A stretch of DNA of 61,999 nucleotides from CAZCZU01 sp964503475 (GTDB taxonomy: Bacteria; Pseudomonadota; Zetaproteobacteria; Mariprofundales; Mariprofundaceae), in NCBI GenBank assembly GCA_964503475.1, contig CAZCZU010000009.1, forward strand, positions 1 through 61,999, written 5' to 3'. A program made the translations under genes and the position numbers. The notes below the pieces were generated by a model that was not told where the DNA came from, did not search any database, and saw only the letters and a program-made list of their open reading frames with translations. Shown piece after piece: positions 16,098 through 24,242 of the stretch (positions are counted from its first letter, which is position 1; each line of letters starts with the position of its first letter).

Positions 16098-17207
16098 ATG
16101 TCTTATCCGTACCAATACTACGCTGTCGTTGTTCCAGGGCTGGAAAAGCTGGCAGCCCGTGAGTTGGCATCATTGTCCGCACACGAGATTTGTGAGGATG
16201 AGGGCGGTGTTCACTTTTCAGGCACAATGGAGACGCTCTACCGCATCAATTTGCGCGCCAGGCTGGTAACGCGCGTGCTGTTGCACCTGGGCAGTTTTCG
16301 GGCCATGTCGTGGCCGGAGCTGTTTAACAAGGCCGGGAAACTGCCATGGCAACACTACCTGACGACCGATGCACGCTTTAGCGTGAAGGCAAGCTGCCAT
16401 CGTTCGCGCCTGATTCACTCGACACGTGCGGCCGCCGTGCTTGCCGATGCGGTGCGGGGCAGGGTGGCATGCCATCTTGTCGTTGATGCGGCTGATTCGA
16501 CCCAGCAACTTCACCTGCGTTTCGACCAGGATGAGTGTACGATCAGTATCGATGCATCCGGGGAGCGCCTGGATCGGCGTGGTTATCGCCTGCACCCGGG
16601 CAAGGCGCCTGTGCGCGAGACATTGGCTGCTGCGATCGTGGAGTGGATGGGTTGGCAGCCGGATGAACCGTTGATGGTGCCCATGTGTGGTTCGGGTACC
16701 TTTGCCATCGAGGCAGCCCTGATGGCACGAGCTGTTGCCCCCGGCCTTCATCATCATTTCCCCTTTCTTGCCTGGCCTGTCTGTAAGGCGAAGGCGTGGA
16801 AGAGGGCCAAAGAGAAGGCTGCAGCCTTGAAAGGCTATGGCGAGAAGCTGCAGATCACCGCCTCGGATATCGATGCGGAAGTCGTGGCTGCAGCCGTTCA
16901 GAATGCAGAACGAGCCGCTGTCGGTCACGATGTGACCATCCGGAAGCAGGATTTTTTCGGGCATAAGGTGGAAGGCACGCCAGGGGTGATGCTATGCAAT
17001 CCGCCTTTCGGTATTCGAATCGGTGACGATACCTGCGATTTTTACCATCGGCTGGGAGAGCAGCTTCAGGCTCATTTTCAGGGGTGGCGAGTTGCGGTTC
17101 TCTGCCCGGACAAGAGTTCCATCAAGGCACTGGCCGTGGAGCCAGCCGGGAGTCTGCGTATCCGGCACGGGGGACGCTGGATGGATGTAGTCTGCCTTAA
17201 GCCTTGA
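16098..17207 (+). CDS. THUMP-domain class I RNA methyltransferase (RlmL/YpsC-like)
   Basis: Predicted guanine-N2 or related RNA methyltransferase acting on rRNA or tRNA. An N-terminal ferredoxin-like and THUMP region (YYAVVVPGLEKLAARELASL; to about residue 155) is followed by a Rossmann SAM domain with PMCGSGTFAIEAAL and the catalytic NPPFG motif. It resembles the N-terminal half of E. coli RlmL and lacks the second (RlmK) methyltransferase domain. The end lies eight bases from the converging gene at 17216. Confidence 0.85.
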   Translation: MSYPYQYYAVVVPGLEKLAARELASLSAHEICEDEGGVHFSGTMETLYRINLRARLVTRVLLHLGSFRAMSWPELFNKAGKLPWQHYLTTDARFSVKASCHRSRLIHSTRAAAVLADAVRGRVACHLVVDAADSTQQLHLRFDQDECTISIDASGERLDRRGYRLHPGKAPVRETLAAAIVEWMGWQPDEPLMVPMCGSGTFAIEAALMARAVAPGLHHHFPFLAWPVCKAKAWKRAKEKAAALKGYGEKLQITASDIDAEVVAAAVQNAERAAVGHDVTIRKQDFFGHKVEGTPGVMLCNPPFGIRIGDDTCDFYHRLGEQLQAHFQGWRVAVLCPDKSSIKALAVEPAGSLRIRHGGRWMDVVCLKP

Positions 17208-17215
17208 GGGCGACA

Positions 17216-18775
17216 TCAGTAGGAACCGGCCAGTTGTCCGAAATAGCGCTTGAAGCGGTAGGTGAGAATGCTGCTCTGTGCCGTGCTGCGGTTGTATTCA
17301 TAGCCTCCGGACAGGGTCAGATTATATTTTTTCCATAGCAATCCCTGAAGGCGGATCGACCAGGTGCTCAGCTTTACCTTCATCTGCTGGCCGGGGATAT
17401 CCGTGTAAAGCGTGCCACTCTGGGCATTGGGATAATTGCGGTAGGTGTAGCTGTAGCTGGGCAGCAAGCGCAAACGTTCCAGCCGGCCCGCCGGTAGCGG
17501 AAGCACAGCATCCGCACGAATCAGGTGCTCCTGATAGCGACTATCCCTCGCTTTTGTGCCGACAAGGGGGTCGCCTGCCTTGTTGGTGTGTTCATCCGTA
17601 TAGGTGTAATCGGCGTTCAGGCCTCCGCCCCATTCACGGCTGGTGATGGAGCCGCCCATGCCGACACTTGTGCTGTCGGCATCGAGATATTTTAAGGAAG
17701 TGCCCCGGTAATCGCTGGTGTACTGCTTGTTCAGGTACCCGGTGTGGATATTCAGTGAACGGGTTTCATCCGGGCGCCATGTGCCGGTCAGCGTGGCACC
17801 GTAGTTGTTGCTGAGTAGCTGATGCGAGAATTCCAGGCGCTGAATCTCGCCTTTAAGGGCAAGCTCGAGCGTCTTTTTCGGATGGAAGCTGATCTCCGGA
17901 TTGAGATAATGGCCGACAAAATCATTATCCCGCGCCGCCTTCTTCATATAAAAGGTGCCGTAAAAGAGATAGCCCAGCTTCAGGTGCCACTGTGGCGTGA
18001 ATTCATACTGGCGCGTATTGACTGCGGCCATCCATGTTGTGCCCTGGCTTCCGATGCGTGCGGGCGAATTGGCCAGGCGGCTTGAGCTGGCCGCCCCCGG
18101 ATTGTCGTTGTACATGAACTCGCCCGAAAGGTAGAGCGTAAGCGGACGTGTCACGGGCCGCAGGGCCGTCATATATTGCGAGGCGGCTGCACCGTAAGGC
18201 GAATCCGGAGCAATGGCTGCAAACTGCTTTGTCGCCAGGTTGTAGGCTCCCAGGGTCGAGTAGAGATGGCCGAGCTGATAGTGGGCCGGATTGGCATAAC
18301 TCCCGCCCTTGGCAATGAGTTGACGGTAGATCGCTTCCGCTTCCTTTTGCCGGCCACTGTTTTGCAGTGCAACACCGTATTGAAAGGCGTATTTGTCATT
18401 GGTGGGGGCCTGGCGATGCAGCTTTTGCCATAACGGCATGGCTTTATCATTCATGCCGGCAGCCATGTAGGCGGATGCCAGAGCATCCTCGATGCCGGGG
18501 GCATTCGGATCGGCCCGGTAGACCGTTTCAAGGTGACCGACAGCCTGGCGCGGTTTGCTGTGCATCTGGATCATGCCCAGGTGATAGTGGGCGGTCAGAT
18601 TGTCGGGGGCGCTTTTCAGCACCTGCAGGAATTTCTGTTCGGCCGCCTGATACTCCTGAAACTGATAATCATGGATGGCGGCATCCAGAAGTGCATTGCC
18701 GGTTTGTGCGGCGCAAAAAGCCGGAAGGGTGAACAGGGCCATGGCGATCGATAAAACGAGCTTTTTGAACATCAT
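17216..18775 (-). CDS. TPR-repeat protein with C-terminal outer-membrane beta-barrel
   Basis: A 519-residue exported protein of unknown function. A signal peptide (MMFKK..., ending FCAAQ near residue 24) is followed by about five tetratricopeptide repeats (about residues 30-190). From about 190 to the end the sequence alternates in the manner of a beta-barrel (LYLSGEFMYNDNP, GYLFYGTF) and ends GQLAGSY with an aromatic residue. This TPR-then-barrel layout is that of surface lipoprotein assembly modulators (Slam) and related exporters, but I cannot assign it firmly. It diverges from the FecR-domain gene. Confidence 0.7.
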   Translation of the reverse strand: MMFKKLVLSIAMALFTLPAFCAAQTGNALLDAAIHDYQFQEYQAAEQKFLQVLKSAPDNLTAHYHLGMIQMHSKPRQAVGHLETVYRADPNAPGIEDALASAYMAAGMNDKAMPLWQKLHRQAPTNDKYAFQYGVALQNSGRQKEAEAIYRQLIAKGGSYANPAHYQLGHLYSTLGAYNLATKQFAAIAPDSPYGAAASQYMTALRPVTRPLTLYLSGEFMYNDNPGAASSSRLANSPARIGSQGTTWMAAVNTRQYEFTPQWHLKLGYLFYGTFYMKKAARDNDFVGHYLNPEISFHPKKTLELALKGEIQRLEFSHQLLSNNYGATLTGTWRPDETRSLNIHTGYLNKQYTSDYRGTSLKYLDADSTSVGMGGSITSREWGGGLNADYTYTDEHTNKAGDPLVGTKARDSRYQEHLIRADAVLPLPAGRLERLRLLPSYSYTYRNYPNAQSGTLYTDIPGQQMKVKLSTWSIRLQGLLWKKYNLTLSGGYEYNRSTAQSSILTYRFKRYFGQLAGSY

Positions 18776-18788
18776 CCCCTCCGGTGAT

Positions 18789-18816
18789 TTGGCGCTGATA
18801 ATTAGCTTAGTATAGA
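18789..18816 (+). promoter_or_regulatory. Possible promoter of the FecR-domain gene
   Basis: TTGGCG (18789-18794) and TATAGA (18811-18816), each four of six to the sigma-70 consensus, are separated by 16 bases in the AT-richer gap between the two divergent exported-protein genes. Weak evidence. Confidence 0.3.
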
Positions 18817-18884
18817 ATCAAATACAGGTGCAAAGTCGGATATTATCTTTTTACGTTCAGAGCGGGTATCGGGGGAGGTGCGGC

Positions 18885-19697
18885 ATGCGATTAATCACTC
18901 TCATCTTGGCTTTCTTGCTGGTGGCACCCTTTGAGGCCCTGGCAGCTGGTGCAGGGACGGTCACCTACAAGGAGGGCGACGTGCAGATCATCCGGGATGG
19001 CAGCACGCAGGCGCTTGCCCTCAAGGATTCGGTCAAGGCCAATGATGTCATTGTGACGGGAGAAGATGGACGCGTGCGTCTGAAGATGGTCGACGATAGC
19101 GTACTCTATCTCGGTACCCGCAGCCGTATCGTGATTGATCGCTACGAGACCGACAAGCAGGGGCTGACCTCGGGCGTGTTCAGTATGCTGTGGGGCAAGG
19201 CCCGCTTCCTTGTTTCGAAACTCAAACGGGCCACCTCCGATTTTTCGGTCCATACCAAGACCGCCACGATCGGTGTACGGGGTACGGAGTTTGGTATCAT
19301 TGTGCCGCCAACTCCTTCAGCAGGAGGTAATCCGCCCTATACCGACGTCATGCTTTTTGAGGGTTCGATTGCCGGACGGAATTTGCAGGGTGGCGAGGTG
19401 TTGATTCAGCCGAAACAGATTGTCCGCTTTATCCCCGGGCAGCCACCGCAGGTCCGGCAAATTACGCCTGAAGACCTTCAGCGGTTGGGTATTGGTGCGT
19501 TGGCCAATGGCCTGGTGGTACCCACGCCAATGCTGAGTACGCCCAAGGGGACGGTGACCTCTCCGAATGACCCCAATGTGCAGGTGCCTGTATTCCAGCC
19601 CCCGGCAGTGCAGCCCCCCGTAGTACAGCCACCGAATCCGGTGATCAAGCAGCCACCACCGCCACCACAACCAAATCGTGGGGTGATTGGGTATTAG
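18885..19697 (+). CDS. Secreted FecR-domain protein with proline-rich tail
   Basis: The 270-residue precursor has a signal peptide (MRLITLILAFLLVAPFEALA) and a FecR domain at about residues 25-150, with the typical GTVTYKEGDVQIIRDG opening and TATIGVRGTEFGI core. Unlike the iron-signalling FecR, it has no N-terminal cytoplasmic segment or sigma factor beside it, so it is probably a periplasmic or surface protein. The C-terminal third is rich in Pro, Gln and Val (QPPAVQPPVVQPPNP). The start at 18885 follows GGGGGAGG at 18871-18878. Its TAG stop lies at the edge of the repeat element that follows. Confidence 0.75.
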   Translation: MRLITLILAFLLVAPFEALAAGAGTVTYKEGDVQIIRDGSTQALALKDSVKANDVIVTGEDGRVRLKMVDDSVLYLGTRSRIVIDRYETDKQGLTSGVFSMLWGKARFLVSKLKRATSDFSVHTKTATIGVRGTEFGIIVPPTPSAGGNPPYTDVMLFEGSIAGRNLQGGEVLIQPKQIVRFIPGQPPQVRQITPEDLQRLGIGALANGLVVPTPMLSTPKGTVTSPNDPNVQVPVFQPPAVQPPVVQPPNPVIKQPPPPPQPNRGVIGY

Positions 19698-19964
19698 GGC
19701 CTGTTAACACTTATTTCGGTGTTGCCGCTGTTGCCCCAAACCGGGCCACTCGGCGTTACTCAGGATTCATTTGGAGGCACCAAATTTCATCCCTCGCGCC
19801 TTGATTGGCCCGGTTTGGGGCGCAGCCCTTCAGGGATAGGCCATTTTTCCGTCCTGCCGCGTTATCGCTCGCTTGTGTGCAATGAGCACGCCACGCTCGC
19901 AATGCCTTGCAGGGCCGAAAAAATGGCCGTATCGGCGCCATCGAAATTAGTGTTAACAGGCCCT
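19696..19964. mobile_element. MITE-like inverted-repeat element without transposase
   Basis: AGGGCCTGTTAACAC at 19696-19710 is repeated inverted and exact as GTGTTAACAGGCCCT at 19950-19964, and the similarity continues inward imperfectly for about 40 bases. A second exact 16-bp inverted repeat, GCCCCAAACCGGGCCA (19733-19748) against 19806-19821, and a 10-bp one near 19839/19919 make the element a set of nested hairpins. The 83-residue open frame inside has no protein-like features. It looks like a non-autonomous transposable repeat. No convincing target duplication is visible (TTA left, TGA right). Confidence 0.75.
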
Positions 19965-19968
19965 GAAT

Positions 19969-20000
19969 AAAACAGCGGGGTAGTGATGCCCCGCTGTTTT
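19969..20000. terminator. Bidirectional terminator between the repeat element and ilvA
   Basis: AAAACAGCGGGG (19969-19980) pairs perfectly with CCCCGCTGTTTT (19989-20000) across an eight-base loop, giving T tracts on both strands. It serves the minus-strand ilvA and probably the original end of the FecR transcript. Confidence 0.9.
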
Positions 20001-20014
20001 TCATTCGTTGTGTT

Positions 20015-21523
20015 TTAAAGGAAAAGCCGGAAAGCCGGGTTGTCCGATTCATCGCTCCAGCTATAGCCCAGTTCATCGAGAAAGTCTTCGAACTGAGCAC
20101 GTTCGTCCGGTGGTACCTCAAGGCCAGCCAGTACGCGGCCATAGGCGGCGCCATGGTTACGATAGTGGAACAGCGAGATATTCCAGCGGCCGGCGGAGTG
20201 TTCCAGGAAGTCGAGCAGCGCACCCGGGCGTTCCGGGAACTCAAAGCGGTAGAGCACCTCGTTTTGCACCTCGCTGCTTTTGCCGCCGACCATGTGGCGG
20301 ATATGCAGCTTGGCGAGTTCGTTATCGAACAGGCTGATATGGGCGTAGCCGTGCTCTTTCAGCAGCGCCTCGATACCGTTGTGCTCATCCTCATGGCGCA
20401 CGCCGATGCCGACAAAGATATGGGCCTGCCTTCGGCTGGAGAGGCGATAGTTGAATTCGGTGATCGGGCGATGGCCGATCAGGCGGCAGAACTCCAGGAA
20501 GCTGCCGGGCTTTTCCGGAATCGTCACTGCGAACAGCGCCTCACGCCGCTCGCCCATTTCGGCCCGCTCGGCCACATGGCGCAGGCGGTCGAAATTCATG
20601 TTGGCGCCACTGTTGATCGCCACCAGCACCTTGCCCTGCAGTTTTTCGCGCCGGGCGAATTTCTTCATGCCAGCGACACCGAGTGCGCCGGCCGGTTCGA
20701 CAATGGCACGATCCTCGTCGTAGATATCCTTGATGGCGGCACAGATTTCGTCGGTGTCGACCAGAATAATCTCGTCGACGTACTGCCGGACCAGATCGAA
20801 GGTGTGTTCGCCCACCTTCTTTACAGCCACGCCGTCGGCAAAGATGCCGACCTGTTTCAGCGTGACCCGTTCACCCGCCTTCACCGAATCGTGCATGGCT
20901 GCCGAATCGAACGGCTCCACACCGATGATCTTCGTATTCGGCGACCGATGTTTCAGATAGGCGGCCATGCCGGCGATCAGGCCGCCACCGCCGATCGGTA
21001 CGAAGACATAATCCACATCGCTCGGAGCCTGGCGCAGCATCTCTTCGGCAATGGTGCCCTGGCCGGCAATGACCAGTGGATCGTCGTAGGGGTGCACATA
21101 GGTCATGCCGTTCTCGCGGCAGAGCTGGTCGGCATGTTCGCTGGCATCGGAGTAGGAGTCGCCGGCCAGGACCACCTTGCCGCCGAGTGCCTCTACGGCC
21201 TTGACCTTGATCTCCGGCGTGGTACGCGGCATGACGATGGTGGCGGCAATGCCGAGTTTCTTGCCGGAGAGGGCCACGCCCTGGGCATGATTGCCGGCCG
21301 AGGCGCAGATGACGCCCCGCGCGCGCTCCTCTTCGGAAAGCTGGGCGATCTTGTTGTAGGCGCCACGCAGCTTGAATGAGAAGACCGGCTGCAGATCCTC
21401 GCGCTTGAGAAGCACCTCGTTGTGCAGACGGGCCGACAGCTTGGGCGCCAGTTCCAGCGGCGTTTCGCGGGCCACATCATAGACGCGTGCGTGTTCGATG
21501 GCTTCAAGGTAGAAATTCGGCAT
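20015..21523 (-). CDS. ilvA: Threonine ammonia-lyase, biosynthetic
   Basis: PLP enzyme that deaminates threonine to 2-oxobutyrate, the first step to isoleucine. The catalytic domain (about residues 1-320) has the PLP lysine in SFKLRGAYNKI and the phosphate loop in PIGGGGLIAG. Two ACT-like regulatory repeats follow (about 325-410 and 420-502), as in the isoleucine-inhibited E. coli enzyme, so feedback control is expected. At 502 residues it is full length. Its start is only 14 bases from that of the divergent pabC. Confidence 0.95.
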   Translation of the reverse strand: MPNFYLEAIEHARVYDVARETPLELAPKLSARLHNEVLLKREDLQPVFSFKLRGAYNKIAQLSEEERARGVICASAGNHAQGVALSGKKLGIAATIVMPRTTPEIKVKAVEALGGKVVLAGDSYSDASEHADQLCRENGMTYVHPYDDPLVIAGQGTIAEEMLRQAPSDVDYVFVPIGGGGLIAGMAAYLKHRSPNTKIIGVEPFDSAAMHDSVKAGERVTLKQVGIFADGVAVKKVGEHTFDLVRQYVDEIILVDTDEICAAIKDIYDEDRAIVEPAGALGVAGMKKFARREKLQGKVLVAINSGANMNFDRLRHVAERAEMGERREALFAVTIPEKPGSFLEFCRLIGHRPITEFNYRLSSRRQAHIFVGIGVRHEDEHNGIEALLKEHGYAHISLFDNELAKLHIRHMVGGKSSEVQNEVLYRFEFPERPGALLDFLEHSAGRWNISLFHYRNHGAAYGRVLAGLEVPPDERAQFEDFLDELGYSWSDESDNPAFRLFL

Positions 21524-21537
21524 GGCGGGCTTATACC

Positions 21538-22356
21538 ATGAGTAAGGTTGAAATCAAAACGGTGACGCAGCTCGACCGGGGGCTTGCCTACGGTGAATGC
21601 TGCTTCGAAACAATGCGGGTGGTGGAAGGTGCCATCTTCGAATGGGCACGCCACTGGCAGCGGTTGCAGGCGGGGCTGGAAGCGTTCGGCATGGCCCTGG
21701 CCAATGCCGACAAGAAGTCGCTTTATACCGCCATATTGCAGGCGGCAGCCGGGCAGGGCGACGATGTGCTGGTGCGCCTGACCGTCTCGGGCGGTGAAGC
21801 GACATGGGGGCTGCATCCACCACGTGAGCGACAGCCACAGGCCTTCCTGCAGGTGATGCAGGCTTCTCCCGTCATCGCGCCTGCCCGCTTGCGAAGTGTG
21901 AGCTGGCCCTTTCCCCTGCGCGATAAAATCGCCAAATTCACTTCCGACTATGCCGACACGCTGCGTGCCATGCAGCAGTGGCAGGCGACCTTGCCGGAAG
22001 GGTGCGAACCCCTGCTGGCAACATCCGGCTCCGAGCCGCGCCTGCTCTCGGGACTTACCGCCAATCTGTTGCTCTATCGGGAGGGGGCGTGGCATACCCC
22101 GTCCGGGAGTGGCATCCTGCCCGGCATTGTACGCAGCTGGCTGATCGAGCATGCCGGGGTGCATGCGATGGCCTGTCCTCTGGACGGGTTACAGGGGGTC
22201 GATGCGATGGCGCTGTGCAATAGCGGTCATTTCATTCGTCCGGTGGCCGAGATTGACGGACATCCGCTGGATGCGGCACATCCGGCATTGCATCAATTGA
22301 TCGAACTGCTGGCCGGCCGACCGGGCGTGCCGCATACGACCAAGGAGTCTGCATGA
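21538..22356 (+). CDS. pabC: Aminodeoxychorismate lyase, class IV PLP protein
   Basis: Expected to release pyruvate from 4-amino-4-deoxychorismate to give p-aminobenzoate for folate. The class IV aminotransferase fold is recognisable: LDRGLAYGECCFETMRV, PLP lysine Lys133 in IAKFTSDYADTL, and TANLLLYREGAWHTP. The usual glutamate that contacts the PLP ring nitrogen (VTE in E. coli PabC, SEG in BCAT) is replaced by Ser171. The pabC-mltG-tmk-holB order is the standard one and supports the name. The start at 21538 avoids overlap with ilvA; 272 residues. Confidence 0.82.
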   Translation: MSKVEIKTVTQLDRGLAYGECCFETMRVVEGAIFEWARHWQRLQAGLEAFGMALANADKKSLYTAILQAAAGQGDDVLVRLTVSGGEATWGLHPPRERQPQAFLQVMQASPVIAPARLRSVSWPFPLRDKIAKFTSDYADTLRAMQQWQATLPEGCEPLLATSGSEPRLLSGLTANLLLYREGAWHTPSGSGILPGIVRSWLIEHAGVHAMACPLDGLQGVDAMALCNSGHFIRPVAEIDGHPLDAAHPALHQLIELLAGRPGVPHTTKESA

Positions 22357-23354
22357 GTGTGACATGGAAGCGGGGTGGGGCTGTGGCGGCCATTTTGCTG
22401 TTGCTTGTTGCCATGCTGCTGTGGCAGCAGGCCTATGGCCGCTATTCGCTCCCCGATACCGTCGTCATGGTTGAGCCGGGCATGGCGTCCGCCCGGGTCG
22501 CTGCCCGCCTGGAACAGGCCGGGGTGATTCCCTCGGCAACGACATTCCGCTGGCTGGCCCGCCTCTCCGGCAAGGCGGCCAGGCTGAAGGTGGGCGAATA
22601 CCGCTTTGCGGGTGAGACTTCGGTGCACGATGTGTTGGCGAAAATTGCCCGGGGTGAAGTGGTGCACCATCAGGTGACCGTTCCCGAGGGGTTGCGTAAC
22701 GATGAGGTGATCGCATTGCTCGCACGTGCGACCGATACAGAGCCCGGCACATGGCAATCGGTCTTGCAGCGTCTGCTCGACGGCCGGGAAGCGGAAGGAC
22801 GCCTGCTACCCGAAACCTATGATTATACACTGCCGCTGAAACCGGAGCTGCTGCTGGAGCAGATGCTTAAGGCCCAGCGCAACCTGTTGGTATCGCTCGG
22901 TGTCGATCACGAGACGGAGGCCGAGCGCCTGCTTATTATCGCCTCGATCATTGAAAAGGAGACGGCCATCGATAGCGAACGGCCGCTGGTCTCCTCGGTG
23001 ATCGAGAACCGGCTTCACTATGGTTCGCGGGGGATGCCGTTGCAGATGGATTCGACGGTCATTTACGGACTTTGGCGCACGGAAGGTCATTTTTCCGGCA
23101 ACCTGCACAAACGCGACCTGAGGCATGATACGCCCTGGAACACCTATACCCGGCGAGGCCTGCCTCCGACGCCGATCTGCAACCCGGGGGCGGCCTCATT
23201 GAAGGCGGCTGCCCACCCGGCAGAGAGCGACTATCTGTATTTCGTCGCCGATGGCAGCGGTGGTCACGCCTTTGCCGTGACCGGCGAGGAGCATAATCGC
23301 AATGTGAGGAAATGGATTCAGATCGATCGCGAGCGCAACCGTGCCGGACCGTGA
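22353..23354 (+). CDS. mltG: Endolytic murein transglycosylase MltG
   Basis: Inner-membrane lytic transglycosylase that cuts nascent glycan strands and is thought to set their length. One N-terminal membrane segment (about residues 9-27) is followed by a LysM-like region and the YceG domain with catalytic Glu in ASIIEKET (residues 196-203). GMPLQMDSTVIYGL and GLPPTPICNPG are family motifs. It overlaps pabC by ATGA and the next gene by 14 bases. Confidence 0.95.
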   Translation: MSVTWKRGGAVAAILLLLVAMLLWQQAYGRYSLPDTVVMVEPGMASARVAARLEQAGVIPSATTFRWLARLSGKAARLKVGEYRFAGETSVHDVLAKIARGEVVHHQVTVPEGLRNDEVIALLARATDTEPGTWQSVLQRLLDGREAEGRLLPETYDYTLPLKPELLLEQMLKAQRNLLVSLGVDHETEAERLLIIASIIEKETAIDSERPLVSSVIENRLHYGSRGMPLQMDSTVIYGLWRTEGHFSGNLHKRDLRHDTPWNTYTRRGLPPTPICNPGAASLKAAAHPAESDYLYFVADGSGGHAFAVTGEEHNRNVRKWIQIDRERNRAGP

Positions 23355-23592
23355 TGCAGAGGCCTGGCTTGTCGAGCTAAGGGTGCCCCCGGAGCAGATG
23401 GTACTGTTTCAGGGCCTGTTGTGCGGCGAGGATGGGCTGGCCGTGTTGCGCTGCCGCGATCCGGAACGGCGGTTGCAACAGCTGTGGACAACAAGGGCAC
23501 AGCGGCAGGCGGTTCGCGACTGGCTGCAGAGCCTGCCGGCGCAACTGGATATCAAGGTCGTCGATGAACGGCCATGGAGTGAAGGGGAGTAA
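23341..23592 (+). CDS. Small DUF4911-like protein
   Basis: An 83-residue soluble protein that starts at GTG inside the end of mltG and stops on the first base of the tmk start codon. The pattern LRVPPEQMVLFQGLLCGEDGLAVLR resembles DUF4911 proteins, which are of unknown function; this match is from memory and moderate. The tight overlaps on both sides argue that it is a real, co-translated gene. Confidence 0.6.
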   Translation: MPDRDAEAWLVELRVPPEQMVLFQGLLCGEDGLAVLRCRDPERRLQQLWTTRAQRQAVRDWLQSLPAQLDIKVVDERPWSEGE

Positions 23593-24242
23593 TGGCAGGC
23601 AAAGGTAAATTTATTACGTTTGAGGGGGGCGATGGCTGCGGCAAGAGTACCCAGCTGCGCCTGACGGCCGAATGGCTGCAACAAGAGGGACGGGAGGTGC
23701 TGCTTACCCGTGAGCCGGGCGATACTCGGCTGGGGGCGGAGATTCGCCGTCTGCTGCTGTCGGGTGAGCATGTGCCGGTACCGGAGTGCGAATTGCTGCT
23801 CTTCCTGGCCGACCGGGTGCAGCATGTGCGCGAAGTGATCGAGCCGGCTATCGCTGCCGGCAAATGGATCGTGTGCGACCGCTATTCCGACTCCACGCTG
23901 GCCTATCAGCTGGCCGGGCGTCGGTTGCAGCACGACGAGACCGAACTGGGCCAGATGCTGCGCTTTGCCGAGGCAGGTTGTGTGCCGCAACTGACGCTGT
24001 GGCTTGATGTGGCGCCGAAAGAGGGGTTGAGACGTGTGCATGAGCGAGCGCTCTCCGGTGCCGAGGCAATGACACGTCTGGATGAGGAGGTGCTCTCGTT
24101 CCACGAGGCGGTGCACGGGGCATTTGGTGCGATCTGCGCACGTGAGCCTGCCCGTATGGCCTGTATCGATGGCCTTGGCACACCGGAAGAAGTGCAGCAG
24201 CGAATCCGTCAGGCCTTTATCGCACGGGATATGCAGCCATGA
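23592..24242 (+). CDS. tmk: Thymidylate kinase
   Basis: Phosphorylates dTMP to dTDP. The P-loop FEGGDGCGKSTQ is at residues 8-19, the DR-type substrate motif appears as CDRYSDSTLAYQ, and REPGDT replaces the common REPGGT in the LID-proximal loop. 216 residues is normal. The ATG overlaps the preceding TAA, and the end overlaps holB by four bases. Confidence 0.95.
   Translation: MAGKGKFITFEGGDGCGKSTQLRLTAEWLQQEGREVLLTREPGDTRLGAEIRRLLLSGEHVPVPECELLLFLADRVQHVREVIEPAIAAGKWIVCDRYSDSTLAYQLAGRRLQHDETELGQMLRFAEAGCVPQLTLWLDVAPKEGLRRVHERALSGAEAMTRLDEEVLSFHEAVHGAFGAICAREPARMACIDGLGTPEEVQQRIRQAFIARDMQP

Noticed and set aside
19719..19970. 83-codon open frame inside the inverted-repeat element
   Set aside because: Its sequence is dictated by nested inverted repeats and has no protein-like motif or ribosome site.
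20153..21379. 408-codon open frame antisense to ilvA
   Set aside because: ilvA is unambiguous; the His- and Asp-rich translation is typical of an antisense shadow.
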